Origin: Limnochorda sp. L945t
GTDB lineage: Bacteria > Bacillota > Limnochordia > Limnochordales > Geochordaceae
Direction of reading: 5' to 3'
NCBI RefSeq assembly: GCF_035593305.1
Contig: NZ_CP141615.1
Coordinates: 2,821,722-2,885,721, forward strand
DNA length: 64,000 bases
The position numbers were made by a program, and so were the translations under genes. Shown piece after piece: positions 52,666 through 62,311 of this stretch; the stretch's first letter is position 1, and each line of letters begins with the position of its first letter. The notes below the pieces were generated by a model. It made no database searches. It worked only from the letters and a program-made list of their open reading frames with translations, and was not told the DNA's origin.

Positions 52666-53610
52666 TCACTCGTACCGGATCCTCGGATTGACCAGGGCGT
52701 AGGTGAGGTCGATCAGCAGGTTGACCGTCACGAAGATGAGGGAGCCGAACAAGAGCGTCCCGAGGATGACCGGCGTGTCCCGCCGCATGATGGCTGCCAC
52801 CACCGCCCGTCCGAGGCCGGGCCAGTTGAAGACGGTCTCCGTCACCACGGAGCCGCCCATCAAATACCCCACGTCGAGCCCGATGACGGTCACCACGGGC
52901 ACCAGGGCGTTCTTGAGCTGGTGACGCAGCACGACCCGCCACCGCGACAGCCCCTTGGCCGAGGCCGTGACGATGTAGGGCTGGGAGCGCACCTCCAGCA
53001 TGGAGGATCGGGTGATGCGGGCGATGGTGGCCGACAGGTGGGTCCCCAGCACCAGGGAGGGCAGGACCATGTAGATGAGCTCGCCACCCCCGTAGCCCGC
53101 TACCGGGAAGAGGGCCACCCCGTACCGATCCTGGGTCAAGAACATCTTGGCCAGGATCGCCTGCCAGAAGACCGGCATGGCGACGCCGATCAGCGCCAGG
53201 AGCATGAGCGTGTGGTCGATCCACGTGTACTGGCGCTCGGCGGCCACGATCCCGGCCGGCAGCCCCACGGCGACGGCCACCAGCATCCCTCCCGCCATCA
53301 GCTGCAGCGTCCTTGGGAAGCGGTAGCCGATGACGTCGCGCACCGGCTGCTCCAGGACGTACGAGTCGCCCAGGTCTCCGCGCGCCGTGCGGCCCAGGAA
53401 GCGCACGTACTGCACGTACCAGGGGTCGTCCAGCCCGAGGCGCTGGCATACCCGCGCAATGGTCTCCGGGTCGGCGCGCCGGTAGCTCTCGCCCATCACC
53501 GCTCGGACGGGGTCGCCCGGCATGAGGTACGAGAGCACGAAGATGACGGTGAACACGCCCCACAGGGTGGGGATGGCGAGGGCCAGGCGCCGGATCACGT
53601 AGCGCAGCAT
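52666..53610 (-). CDS. Peptide ABC transporter permease, DppB/OppB type
   Basis: The 314-aa protein has six spans and the DppB patterns: MLRYVIRRLALAIPTLWGVFTVIFVLSYLMPGDPVRAVMG at the start, SYVLEQPVRDVI, the cytoplasmic loop ASAKGLSRWRVVLRHQLKNALVPVVTVIGL, and the final NLLIDLTYALVNPRIRYE. It lies 55 bases after the binding-protein gene and 11 before the DppC gene. Confidence 0.95.
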   Translation of the reverse strand: MLRYVIRRLALAIPTLWGVFTVIFVLSYLMPGDPVRAVMGESYRRADPETIARVCQRLGLDDPWYVQYVRFLGRTARGDLGDSYVLEQPVRDVIGYRFPRTLQLMAGGMLVAVAVGLPAGIVAAERQYTWIDHTLMLLALIGVAMPVFWQAILAKMFLTQDRYGVALFPVAGYGGGELIYMVLPSLVLGTHLSATIARITRSSMLEVRSQPYIVTASAKGLSRWRVVLRHQLKNALVPVVTVIGLDVGYLMGGSVVTETVFNWPGLGRAVVAAIMRRDTPVILGTLLFGSLIFVTVNLLIDLTYALVNPRIRYE

Positions 53611-53665
53611 CGTACGAGTAGACGGTGCGGGGGCCGCTCGACGGGCGGCCCCGCACCCGGCCTCC

Positions 53666-55294
53666 TCACCGCTCGAGCCAGACGTACTTCATGGGAGTGC
53701 GGTACGTGCCGGCCGAGGCAACGTAGAAATCGTGCACGTACGGCTTCACCCAGTAAAACACCTTGCTGTACGACAGCGGCACCCACGGCACGTCGGCCAG
53801 GATCATCTCGTGGATCTTCTTATAGAGGGCGTTGCGCTTGGCCGGGTCGGTCGTCGCCGTCGCCTGGTCGATCAGCTTGTCCACCTCGGGGTTGTCGTAC
53901 TTGGTGTCGTCCCTGCCCTTGTAGAACAGGAAGTTGAAGACCTCGCTGGGATCCTCGAAGTCGGCGCTCCAGCCGCTCAGGAAGAGGGCGACTTCGTCCT
54001 CCCCGATGTGGCTCCAGTACGTGGTGTTGTCCTCGGACTTGAGCTTGATGCGGATCCCTACCCGCCGCAGCATCTCCTGGATGGCCGCATGGGTGGGTTC
54101 CGTCGCGCTGGACGCATAGTAGTAGTAGGTAATCTCCGGCAGCCCCTTTCCGCCGGGATACCCCGCCTCGGCCAGGAGCTGCTTGGCCCGCTCCGGATCG
54201 AACGGGTACCCTTCGACGTCCGCAGCCGGCATGGAGGGCGGGAGCACGCCCTTGTCGGCAGGGTAGCGGGCGCCCTCCATGAGCACGTTCCACAGCTCGT
54301 CCTTGTTGATGGCGTAATTGAAGGCGAGCCGCAGGGCCCGGTTGTCCTTGAAGGGCCCCGCCGTCCACTTGAAGCCCAGGTACCGCACGTTGAGGCCCGG
54401 CAGCTCGTGGTACTCCCCGGCAAACTCGCTCTTGACCGCCGCCAGCTGGCCCGGCGGCGCGTCGAGCAGGACGTCGAGCTCTCCCTGGCGGTACTGGAAC
54501 ACCTGGGTGTTGGGGTCGGGCACGTTGATGAAGGTCAGGACGTCGAGCTTCGGATACCCCTTCTGCCAGTAGTCGGGGTTCTTGACCAGCGTGATGTGGT
54601 CGTCCCGGCGCCACTCCTTGAAGACGAACGGCCCGGTGCCTACCGGGTGGTTGGAAAACTGCGCGCCGAGCTGCTCGTACGCCTCCTGCGGCACGACGTA
54701 GGCGTTGACCAGGTCGTAGAGGAAGCGGTGGTTGGGCGCTTCCAGGGTGATCTGCAGCGTGTAGTCGTCGAGCGCCCGCAGCCCCTCGACGTCCTTCGCC
54801 TTGCCTTCGGTGAACGCCTTGGCTCCCTTGACCGCCTCCAGGTACTCCGGGTGCTCGGAGACCGCGGTATCCCCGCTCAGGAACATCTTGAAGGACCAGA
54901 TCCAGTCCCGGGCCTTGACCTCGCGGTCCTTGTACGTCACTCCCGGCGCCGCCTGGAACCGGACCCCCTTGCGCAGGTGGAAGGTATAGACCTTCCCGTC
55001 CGGAGAGATCTCCCAGCGCTCGGCAAGCTCCGGCACGACCTGGCTCGTCTTGGGGTCGAACGTGACCAGCCCTTCGTACACGTTGTTGATGATACGGCGG
55101 GTCGCGACGGTCGTCGAACGGAACGGGTTGAGGTGCTCGGGATCGGCCGCAATCGGGTAACGAAACGTCATGGGACTCCGAGAGGCGGCTTGCGCCACGT
55201 CGCTTCCGCCCACCGGGCCTCCTGCAAATAGGGCGCAACTGCCGACGAGAACGAGCCCCGCCAGGACGGCTATCCCGGCGCGCGCACCTTTCAT
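53666..55294 (-). CDS. Peptide/dipeptide ABC transporter substrate-binding protein
   Basis: This 542-aa family 5 extracellular solute-binding protein captures oligopeptides. It has a signal peptide with a possible lipobox (LVGSC at residues 16-20) and, further on, a second possible cleavage site at VAQAAS. The binding domain shows FRYPIAADPEHLNPFRSTT, VVPELAERWEISPDGKVYTFHLRKGVRF, the signature YTLQITLEAPN and GTGPFVFKEW. ATG 55294 follows AGGAAGGAG. It heads the three-gene peptide importer operon. Confidence 0.94.
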   Translation of the reverse strand: MKGARAGIAVLAGLVLVGSCALFAGGPVGGSDVAQAASRSPMTFRYPIAADPEHLNPFRSTTVATRRIINNVYEGLVTFDPKTSQVVPELAERWEISPDGKVYTFHLRKGVRFQAAPGVTYKDREVKARDWIWSFKMFLSGDTAVSEHPEYLEAVKGAKAFTEGKAKDVEGLRALDDYTLQITLEAPNHRFLYDLVNAYVVPQEAYEQLGAQFSNHPVGTGPFVFKEWRRDDHITLVKNPDYWQKGYPKLDVLTFINVPDPNTQVFQYRQGELDVLLDAPPGQLAAVKSEFAGEYHELPGLNVRYLGFKWTAGPFKDNRALRLAFNYAINKDELWNVLMEGARYPADKGVLPPSMPAADVEGYPFDPERAKQLLAEAGYPGGKGLPEITYYYYASSATEPTHAAIQEMLRRVGIRIKLKSEDNTTYWSHIGEDEVALFLSGWSADFEDPSEVFNFLFYKGRDDTKYDNPEVDKLIDQATATTDPAKRNALYKKIHEMILADVPWVPLSYSKVFYWVKPYVHDFYVASAGTYRTPMKYVWLER

Positions 55295-55423
55295 GGCCGG
55301 ACACGCTCCTTCCTGCGCTGCGCGATGGCTGCGTCGTCGCAACCTGGTGCCCCGAGGTTTCGACACCCCTGGACAAAGCCCTCTCCCCGGGGGACACCTG
55401 CCAGCAGGAGACGAGGGGGGCCG

Positions 55424-55922
55424 GCGCCGAACGGGCAACTGCGCCGGGGAGATCGGCTATCTCATCGTGGACGGCCCGGGTCCGGAGCGGCAAGGACCTC
55501 TGGGCTTCGGACACCTCGAGCGCAGGCTCGCCATCCCGTACCTGGTGGAGCGGGCTCGGGCTGCTCACCTTGCCGGGCCGACCGCGGACGACCAGGCAGC
55601 CCTGGGAGCCCTCTTCACCGCTGCCCGCGAAGGACGGCCCGAGGCGTCGGCCGTCGTCGACGAGGTCATCGAGAGGCTGGCCCGGGCGCTGACCAACGTC
55701 GCGGTCATCCTCGCCCCGCAGGCGATCGTCCTGGGAGGGCCCGTGGGCGCCCTGGTGCAGCACATCGTGCCCCAGCTGGCCGGCCGCTTGAGGGCGCTTT
55801 CGCCCATCGTCCCCGAGGTCCGGGCCTCGCGGCTCGGCGACCGGGCCGGCCTCGTGGGGGCGGCGGCGCTGGCCGCCATGCACGCCAAGGCGTCGATCCT
55901 GGAGCGGTTCGAGAGGGGGTGA
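55424..55922 (+). pseudogene. C-terminal remnant of a ROK-family regulator or sugar kinase
   Basis: The frame reads GNCAGEIGYLIVDGPG ... GFGHLERRLAIPYLVE ... VDEVIERLARALTNVAVILAPQAIVLGGPVGALVQHIVPQLAGRL, matching the last 165 residues of ROK proteins. The N-terminal HTH and first half of the kinase fold are missing; upstream lies the start of the divergent peptide-binding gene. The zinc motif CxCGxxGCxE is also lost (LGFGHLE instead). It sits 68 bases before the sugar-binding gene, where ROK regulators usually lie, so it is probably the decayed regulator of that operon. Confidence 0.6.
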
Positions 55923-55990
55923 GGCGCCCGTCGCCAGGCGCCGGGTGCCGGAGGGACCGACAGTTCCTCGAGTCGAAGGGGGAGCCAGGC

Positions 55991-57055
55991 TTGCAGAGAC
56001 TTCGCAGCATTCGCACGTGGATGGCAGCGCTGGTCGTCCTGGCGGCAGCCGCTACGCTGGCCACCGCACCCGCCGTGGCAGCCGCCAAGAAACCGCCGTA
56101 CACCGTGGCCATCAGCAACGGGTTCGTCGGCAGCGAGTGGCGCATCCAGATGGTGGAGAGCGCCAAGAAGGTGTTCGACGAGTACAAGAGCAAAGGGCTC
56201 GTGAAGGGTGAGCTCTACGTCAACCATGCAGGCCCCGACGTGACCGCGCAGATCGCCCAGATCCGCAACATGATCAACCGCGGCTTCGACGTGATCATCA
56301 TCAACCCCAACTCCCAGACCGCGCTCAACCCGGTCATCGAAGAAGCCGCCGACCGCGGCATCGTGGTCATCGTGGTCGACCAGGAAGTGACGAGCCCCAA
56401 GGCCGTCAACGTCGTCATCGACCAGGCCGAGTGGGCCCGGATCTCGGCCCGGTGGCTGGCGGAGAAGCTCCAGGGCAAGGGTAACATCGTGGTCATCAAC
56501 GGCCTGGCGGGCCACCCGGCCAACGAGGACCGCTGGCGCGGCGCCCGCGAGGTTTTCGGCCGGTACCCCGGTATCAAGATCCTGACCATGACCCACGCCA
56601 ACTGGGACCAGGCCACCGGCCAGCAGGTGATGTCCAACCTGCTCGCCACCTATCCCAACATCGACGGGGTCTGGGTCCAGGACGGCATGGCGGAGGGCGC
56701 GCTGCGAGCGGTGCTGGCCTCGGGCCGCAAGTTGCCGCTCATGTCCGGTGAGGCCCGGGTCGGCTACATGCGCCTCTGGGACCAGCTGAAGAAGGAAAAG
56801 GGCTTCCAGGCCATCGGCGTGGTCAACCCGCCGGGAGTCGCCGCCAGCGGGCTGCGGATCGCCATGCAGATCCTGCAGGGCCGCCAGTTCAAGGACGGCG
56901 TGCTCGCCCGGGGCAACACGCTCTACGTGCCCATCCCCGGCATCGTCACCAACGACAACTTCGACGAGCTGTGGGCCAAGTACAAGGATTACCCCGACGC
57001 CTACGCACTCGACGGGTGGCTGACCGAGGAGGAGGCCCGGTCCTACTTCAAGTGA
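55991..57055 (+). CDS. Sugar ABC transporter substrate-binding protein (RbsB/periplasmic binding protein type)
   Basis: The 354-aa protein has a signal peptide (hydrophobic core, AVAAA near residue 33) and a type I periplasmic binding fold: YTVAISNGFVGSEWRIQMVESAKK, QIAQIRNMINRGFDVIIINPNSQTALNPVIEEA and WVQDGMAEGALRAVL. There is no Cys in the protein, so it is not a lipoprotein. TTG 55991 follows AAGGGGGAG. The ligand may be a monosaccharide or polyol; the oxidoreductase at the operon end suggests an inositol- or sugar-like compound. Confidence 0.93.
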   Translation: MQRLRSIRTWMAALVVLAAAATLATAPAVAAAKKPPYTVAISNGFVGSEWRIQMVESAKKVFDEYKSKGLVKGELYVNHAGPDVTAQIAQIRNMINRGFDVIIINPNSQTALNPVIEEAADRGIVVIVVDQEVTSPKAVNVVIDQAEWARISARWLAEKLQGKGNIVVINGLAGHPANEDRWRGAREVFGRYPGIKILTMTHANWDQATGQQVMSNLLATYPNIDGVWVQDGMAEGALRAVLASGRKLPLMSGEARVGYMRLWDQLKKEKGFQAIGVVNPPGVAASGLRIAMQILQGRQFKDGVLARGNTLYVPIPGIVTNDNFDELWAKYKDYPDAYALDGWLTEEEARSYFK

Positions 57056-57164
57056 GGCCGGGGCGGGACTGATACCCCGGAGGGAGGGCGGCCGCCCGGG
57101 CGCAAGGGGGCGGGGGCCTCCCTCCGCCGCACCTCTTGATTGGATCGAGGAAGGAGCAAACACC

Positions 57165-58691
57165 GTGCCGCACCTCGAGGCGGTGGGCATCGAAAAGCGG
57201 TTCGGGGGCGTCGTGGCTCTGCAGGGAGCCTCGTTCGAATGTCGCCCCGGCGAGGTCCATGCGCTCCTCGGAGCCAACGGCTCGGGGAAGAGCACCCTGG
57301 CCAAGATCCTGACCGGCGTCGTGGCACCCGACGCGGGGGTCGTGAAGGTCGACGGGCGGCAGGTGTCCATTTCAGGCCCCTCCGACATGTACCGCCTCGG
57401 GATCGCCGCGGTCTACCAGGAACTGAGCCTCGTGCCCCAGCTCTCCGTCGCAGAAAACATCCTGCTCGGTCATGAACGCGTGCGCCACGGCCTGGTCGAC
57501 GAGCCCGCCACGTGGCGGCTCGCCGCCGAGTGCCTGGAGCCTTTCACCCGGAGCCTGGGCCGCCGGCTGCCCCTGCACCTGGTGGTCGCGGAGCTGTCGC
57601 CCGCCGAGCAGCAGATGGTCGAGATCGCCAAGGCACTATCCCGCCGGCCCCGGCTCCTGATCCTCGACGAGGCGACGGCCTCCTTGCGCAGCCGGGAAGT
57701 CGACGCGCTCTTCGAGGTGGTGCGCCGGCTGCGGGCTGAAGGGAGTACCGTCGTCTTCATTTCCCATCGCCTGGAGGAGGTGTACCGGGTCTGCGACCGG
57801 GCCACGGTGCTCCGCAACGGGCAAACGGCGGCGACGGTCTCGCTCTCCGCCACGACGCCCGATGATCTGCTGCGGCTGATGGTGGGCGACGTGGAGGCGC
57901 CTGCACGCCAACCGAGGCTCCCGGCGGCAGGCCCGCAGCAACCCGTGCTGCGGGTCGAGCAGCTGGTGTCGGGGCGGGTGCTGCGGGGCGTCACCCTCGC
58001 GGTGGGCAGGGGCGAGGTCGTGGGGCTGGGCGGGCTGCAGGGCCAGGGGCAGTCGGAGCTGCTCAAGGCGCTGTTCGGTGCGCTTCCCGCCCAGTGGCGC
58101 CGGTACGAGATCGACGGCCGGCCGGCCAGGGTGCACAGGGTGGCCGACGCGATCCGCCGGGGAGTGGTGCTCATCCCGGGCAACCGGAGCCAGGAGGGGC
58201 TGTTCATGCCCCGCCCGATCCTGGAAAACCTCACGCTACCGAGCCTGGGGCTGCGCTCCCGGATGGGGCTGCTTTCGAACGCACGAGAGCAAAGCGCTGC
58301 CCGGCAAGCGGTCGAGTCGCTGGAGATCAAAGTCGCCGACCTCCTGCAGCCCGTCTCCAGCCTCAGCGGCGGCAACCAGCAGAAGGTGGTCGTCGGCAAG
58401 TGGCTGCTGAGCCAGCCCCGCCTGCTCCTGATGGATGACCCCACCAAAGGGGTGGACGTGCGTGCACGGCTGGAACTCTACCGCTCGATCGAGCAGATGC
58501 GCGCCAGCGGCCTCGGGGTGTTGCTCAACTCCAGCGACGACACGGAGCTCCTGACCCTCTGCGACCGGGTGCTGGTGATGTACGAGGGCCAGATCGTCGA
58601 CGAGCTCCGGGGAGAGCGCCTCACCGGGCAAGAGCTGGTAGCCGCTGGCTTGCGCCTGGTCCGTGGGGAGAGGGTGACGTCGGGTGGGTGA
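57165..58691 (+). CDS. Sugar ABC transporter ATP-binding protein (RbsA/MglA type)
   Basis: The 508-aa protein has two ABC cassettes. The first has LLGANGSGKSTLAKILTG, YQELSLVPQLSVAENILLG, ELSPAEQQMVEIAKAL (signature) and LLILDEATASL. The second has LGGLQGQGQSELLKALFG, LSGGNQQKVVVGKWL and LLLMDDPTKGVDVRAR. It starts at a GTG after AAGGAG. It overlaps the first permease gene by eight bases. Confidence 0.95.
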   Translation: MPHLEAVGIEKRFGGVVALQGASFECRPGEVHALLGANGSGKSTLAKILTGVVAPDAGVVKVDGRQVSISGPSDMYRLGIAAVYQELSLVPQLSVAENILLGHERVRHGLVDEPATWRLAAECLEPFTRSLGRRLPLHLVVAELSPAEQQMVEIAKALSRRPRLLILDEATASLRSREVDALFEVVRRLRAEGSTVVFISHRLEEVYRVCDRATVLRNGQTAATVSLSATTPDDLLRLMVGDVEAPARQPRLPAAGPQQPVLRVEQLVSGRVLRGVTLAVGRGEVVGLGGLQGQGQSELLKALFGALPAQWRRYEIDGRPARVHRVADAIRRGVVLIPGNRSQEGLFMPRPILENLTLPSLGLRSRMGLLSNAREQSAARQAVESLEIKVADLLQPVSSLSGGNQQKVVVGKWLLSQPRLLLMDDPTKGVDVRARLELYRSIEQMRASGLGVLLNSSDDTELLTLCDRVLVMYEGQIVDELRGERLTGQELVAAGLRLVRGERVTSGG

Positions 58692-59703
58692 ACGAGGGGC
58701 TCCGGGAGAGCTCCTGCTGGGCGCCGGGGTGCCGGGGCCGACCGCGAGCGAACGGCTTCGCCGGGGATTACCGTTGTGGATCAGCCTGGTCGTGCTCGGC
58801 GCCGTGGTGGCCGTGAACGGCGCCCTGCAGCCCAACTTCTTCGAGATGCCCGTGCTGCGGGCCAACGTGGCCACCTTCCTGCCCCTCATCGCGGCGGCGG
58901 TGGGCCAGACGCTGGTGGTGCTGACGGGAGCCATCGACCTCTCGGTCGGCGGGATCGTGACCCTGGTCAACGTGGTCACGGTCCGCTTGCTGAGCGGTCT
59001 GGGCCCAGAGCCCGGCACCGGGGGCGTCCTGCTGGCGCTCGCCGCAGGCCTCCTGGTCGGGGTCCTGACCGGCACCGTCAACGGCCTGCTCGTGGCACAC
59101 CTGCGGCTGCAGTCGATCATCGCGACCTTTGCCACGAGTTTCGTCTGGATGGGCCTCGCCCTTTACGTGATGCCGACGCCGGGAGGCAGCGTGCCCGAGC
59201 TCGTTTACCGGACGTACCGCGGCTATTTCCTGGGAATACCCGTGGTCGCCTGGGTCGTGCTGGTGGTGCTCGGGCTGTGGTGGGTGATCAAGCGCACCCG
59301 CCTCGGGCGGTACCTGTACGCCGTCGGTGGCAACGCCGCCAGCGCCTACGCCAGCGGCGTCCCCGTCTCCCTCGTCATGGTGGCGGCCTATGCGCTCGAG
59401 GGCCTGTTTGCCGGGATAGCCGGGCTCGCGCTGACCGCCGACATCGCCTCGGGCGACCCGCTGGTGGGTGAGCCGCTGACGCTCTCCTCCATCACCGCGG
59501 TGGTCATTGGAGGGACCCGGCTGGCGGGCGGCGTGGGGGGAGCCGGCGGATCGGCGGCAGGGGCCGCCGTCCTCGGCCTCATCCGTAACGTGATTTTCTT
59601 CGCCAACGTCCCGCCCTTTTATCAGGACTTCATATCCGGCCTCATCGTCATCGGCGCGCTGGCCGCCGCGGCGCTCGGCTCGGTGAGGAGGCGGTCCGTG
59701 TGA
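58684..59703 (+). CDS. Sugar ABC transporter permease, first subunit (RbsC type)
   Basis: The 339-aa permease has about ten spans and the family core VGQTLVVLTGAIDLSVGGIVTLVNVV, GTVNGLLVAHLRLQSIIATFATSFVWMG, YLYAVGGNAASAYASGVPVSLV and AVVIGGTRLAGGVGGAGGSAAGAAVLGLI. It overlaps the ATPase gene and, by four bases, the second permease gene. Confidence 0.94.
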   Translation: MGERGAPGELLLGAGVPGPTASERLRRGLPLWISLVVLGAVVAVNGALQPNFFEMPVLRANVATFLPLIAAAVGQTLVVLTGAIDLSVGGIVTLVNVVTVRLLSGLGPEPGTGGVLLALAAGLLVGVLTGTVNGLLVAHLRLQSIIATFATSFVWMGLALYVMPTPGGSVPELVYRTYRGYFLGIPVVAWVVLVVLGLWWVIKRTRLGRYLYAVGGNAASAYASGVPVSLVMVAAYALEGLFAGIAGLALTADIASGDPLVGEPLTLSSITAVVIGGTRLAGGVGGAGGSAAGAAVLGLIRNVIFFANVPPFYQDFISGLIVIGALAAAALGSVRRRSV

Positions 59704-60719
59704 AGTCCCCGCAGCCGCTCGCCGCGCAGCAGTGGAGGCAGCACGCCCCTGCCGGCGCGCTGGCCACCGGCGCCCGGCGCCTCGGGCGTAACCCCACCCT
59801 GGTCGCCTTGTTGCTGGTGGTGGCGTTGTTCGGCCTGGGGCAGGCGCTGTCACCGGGTTTCCTCAGCTACGGCCAGGTGCTCAACGTCTTGCGGATCGCA
59901 TCATTCCTCGGGATCGTGGCGGCCGGGCAGACCCTGGTCGTCATCTCGGGAGGGGAGGGCATCGACCTGTCGGTCGGCGCCGTCATGAGCCTGGCCGCCG
60001 TCATGACGGCCCACATCACGCTGGCGAGGGATGCGTTGCTGCTGCAGGCGCTCGCCGCGGTCCTCGTGACCGGCCTTGCCCTCGGCGCCCTCAACGGTGT
60101 CGGCATCGCTTACTTGCGGATCCCCCCGCTCGTCATGACCCTGGGGATGACGGGCGTGGTGCAGGGGTTGACGCTCGTATACACCCAGGGACAGCCCAAA
60201 GGGCGGGCAGCGCCCCTGCTCAACGAGATCGTGGTGCACCCGTGGGTATGGGGGATCCCGGGCATTTTGTTCTTGTGGCTTGCGGTCGCGATAGGGATGA
60301 CCGTCTTGTTGAGCCGGACCTCCTTTGGAAGGCGGCTTTACGCCATCGGGGCCAACCGGACGGCCGCGCTCTTGTCCGGCATCCACGTACCCCGGATGGT
60401 GGTGGCGACATACGCCCTCAGCGGCGCGCTGGCCGCCCTGGCGGGCTATCTTTTCGTAGGGTACACCACCACCGTCTTCCTCGACATCGGCGGCGACTAC
60501 GTGCTGCGCTCCGTCGCCGCGGTGGTCGTCGGGGGGACCTCGCTGGCAGGAGGCGCCGGGAGCTACACCGGTTCGGTGGTCGGCGCGGTGGTGCTCACGG
60601 TGCTCGAGGCCATCCTGACCACGCTCCGCATGGGGGAGGCGGGGCGGCAGGTCGTGCACGGCCTCGTGCTGGTGCTGCTCCTGGCCGCGTACGGGCGCCA
60701 GCGCCGGTTGCGGCAGTAA
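59700..60719 (+). CDS. Sugar ABC transporter permease, second subunit (RbsC type)
   Basis: The 339-aa permease has VAAGQTLVVISGGEGIDLSVGAVMSLAAVM, LNGVGIAYLRIPPLVMTLGMTGVVQG, LYAIGANRTAALLSGIHVPRMVV and AVVVGGTSLAGGAGSYTGSVVGAVVL. Two different permeases in the operon suggest a heterodimeric channel, whereas ribose importers use one. GTG 59700 overlaps the first permease (GTGA). Confidence 0.94.
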   Translation: MKSPQPLAAQQWRQHAPAGALATGARRLGRNPTLVALLLVVALFGLGQALSPGFLSYGQVLNVLRIASFLGIVAAGQTLVVISGGEGIDLSVGAVMSLAAVMTAHITLARDALLLQALAAVLVTGLALGALNGVGIAYLRIPPLVMTLGMTGVVQGLTLVYTQGQPKGRAAPLLNEIVVHPWVWGIPGILFLWLAVAIGMTVLLSRTSFGRRLYAIGANRTAALLSGIHVPRMVVATYALSGALAALAGYLFVGYTTTVFLDIGGDYVLRSVAAVVVGGTSLAGGAGSYTGSVVGAVVLTVLEAILTTLRMGEAGRQVVHGLVLVLLLAAYGRQRRLRQ

Positions 60720-60784
60720 CGCCTTCGCTCGAGCGAAGCGCGGGCCACCCGTGGCAGGAAGCTGGGAAAGGGGTAGGGAGCGAA

Positions 60785-62044
60785 ATGGCCAGGCGGATCG
60801 GAGTGGGCTTCGTAGGCAGCGGGTTCATCGCGCGATTCCACGCGAGGAGCTGGGTGGGGGTACGCGACGGCGACATCGTGGCCGTCGCCTCGCCCAATCC
60901 TCAGTCTCGCAAGGAGTTCGCCGAGTTGTGCCGGGAGCTCGGGGTCGGAGAGGTTGCCGGATACGACGACGTGGCGGCCATGGTGCGCCAGAGTGACGTC
61001 GAGGCCGTCTGGATCACGGCGCCCAACCACGTACGGGTGCCGCTGGTGCAGGCGATCGTCGACGAGGTGCGGGCCGGGCGCTCCAAGGTCCGGGCCATCG
61101 CCATCGAAAAGCCGCTCGCCCGTAACGTGGCCGAGGCGCGCAAGCTGGTCGAGATGGTCGAGGGCGCCGGGCTGCTGCACGCGTACCTGGAAAACCAGGT
61201 TTTCGCCCCCTCGCTCACCCGGGGCAAAGAGATCGCCTGGCGGCGCGGCGCCGCCTTGTCGGGTACGCCTTACCTGGCCCGGGCCGCCGAAGAGCACGGC
61301 GGGCCGCACCGGCCGTGGTTCTGGAGGGGGCCGCTGCAGGGCGGCGGCGTGCTGAGCGACATGATGTGCCACTCGGTGGAGGCCGGGAGGTACATGTTGA
61401 CGCCTCCCGATCGGCCCGACTATCTGCGTCCGGTGGCGGTCACCGCCAGCATCGCCAACCTCAAGTGGAGCCGGCCGCGCTACGCGGAGCTGCTGCGCCG
61501 GCAAACCGGCGGCGAAGTGGACTACGGCCGCGCGCCGGCCGAGGACTACGCCAGCGCCGAGATCGTCTACGAGACGGCCGACGGGGATCTGGTCATCACC
61601 CAGGCCAACACGTCGTGGAGCTTCTCGGGAGCAGGCCTGCGCCTGACCTTCGAACTGCTCGGGCCCGAGTACTCGCTGTCGATCAACACGCTCGAGCCCG
61701 AGTCCAAGATCTTCTTCAGCCGCAACGTGCAGGGCCCGGCCGGGGAGGATCTGGTCGAAAAGCAGGCGGCCGAGCAGGGCCAGATGCCCTACCTGGGAGA
61801 CGAGGCCCACGTCTACGGCTACACCGCCGAAAACCAGCACGTGACGGCCGCCTTCGCGCAAGGCCGGATGCCGAGGGAGACGCTGCGGGACGGGCTGCTC
61901 GTCACGCAGCTCCTGATGGCGGCCTACCGGGCGGCCGAGGCGGGCATGACGATGCGGTTCGCGCCGGACAACCTGGACGAGTTCGTGCCGCTGGTGCAGC
62001 AGGATCGCTGGTCGCCGCGGCAGATCGCCGAGCGGGCGCACTGA
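60785..62044 (+). CDS. Gfo/Idh/MocA-family NAD(P)-dependent oxidoreductase
   Basis: The 419-aa protein has a Rossmann fold (IGVGFVGSGFIARFHARSW, VAVASPNPQ), the EKPLARNVAEARKLVEMV motif with the catalytic Lys of EKP, and a C-terminal beta-sheet domain (MMCHSVEAGRYML, with the likely catalytic His). These enzymes oxidise sugars or polyols such as inositol. It is the last gene of the sugar importer operon, 65 bases after the second permease, so its substrate is probably the imported compound. Confidence 0.93.
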   Translation: MARRIGVGFVGSGFIARFHARSWVGVRDGDIVAVASPNPQSRKEFAELCRELGVGEVAGYDDVAAMVRQSDVEAVWITAPNHVRVPLVQAIVDEVRAGRSKVRAIAIEKPLARNVAEARKLVEMVEGAGLLHAYLENQVFAPSLTRGKEIAWRRGAALSGTPYLARAAEEHGGPHRPWFWRGPLQGGGVLSDMMCHSVEAGRYMLTPPDRPDYLRPVAVTASIANLKWSRPRYAELLRRQTGGEVDYGRAPAEDYASAEIVYETADGDLVITQANTSWSFSGAGLRLTFELLGPEYSLSINTLEPESKIFFSRNVQGPAGEDLVEKQAAEQGQMPYLGDEAHVYGYTAENQHVTAAFAQGRMPRETLRDGLLVTQLLMAAYRAAEAGMTMRFAPDNLDEFVPLVQQDRWSPRQIAERAH

Positions 62045-62099
62045 CCGGGCAAAGGGCCGAGGGCCCGAACGACAGAGCTGCGACGTCCGACGCCAGGAA

Positions 62100-62132
62100 G
62101 ATGGGGCGGCATCCTGCCGCCCCATCGCTTTT
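62100..62132 (+). terminator. Rho-independent terminator of the sugar operon
   Basis: GATGGGGCGGCA pairs perfectly with TGCCGCCCCATC (12 bp) around a TCC loop, followed by GCTTTT. Confidence 0.85.
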
Positions 62133-62311
62133 CCACGGCCGTTCGCTACTCGCCCGGAAGCGCCGGCGAGGAAGCCGCGGCCGGCCGGTCAGATGACGGC
62201 CGTCGGCAGGCCGCGCAGACAGCGGCCCAGGGTATCACGAGAGTGGGCAACGCCTGATGAGGCATGGTACATTGGGTCCAGGCTCCTACGGGAAAGGGAT
62301 GGCCGGCCGTG

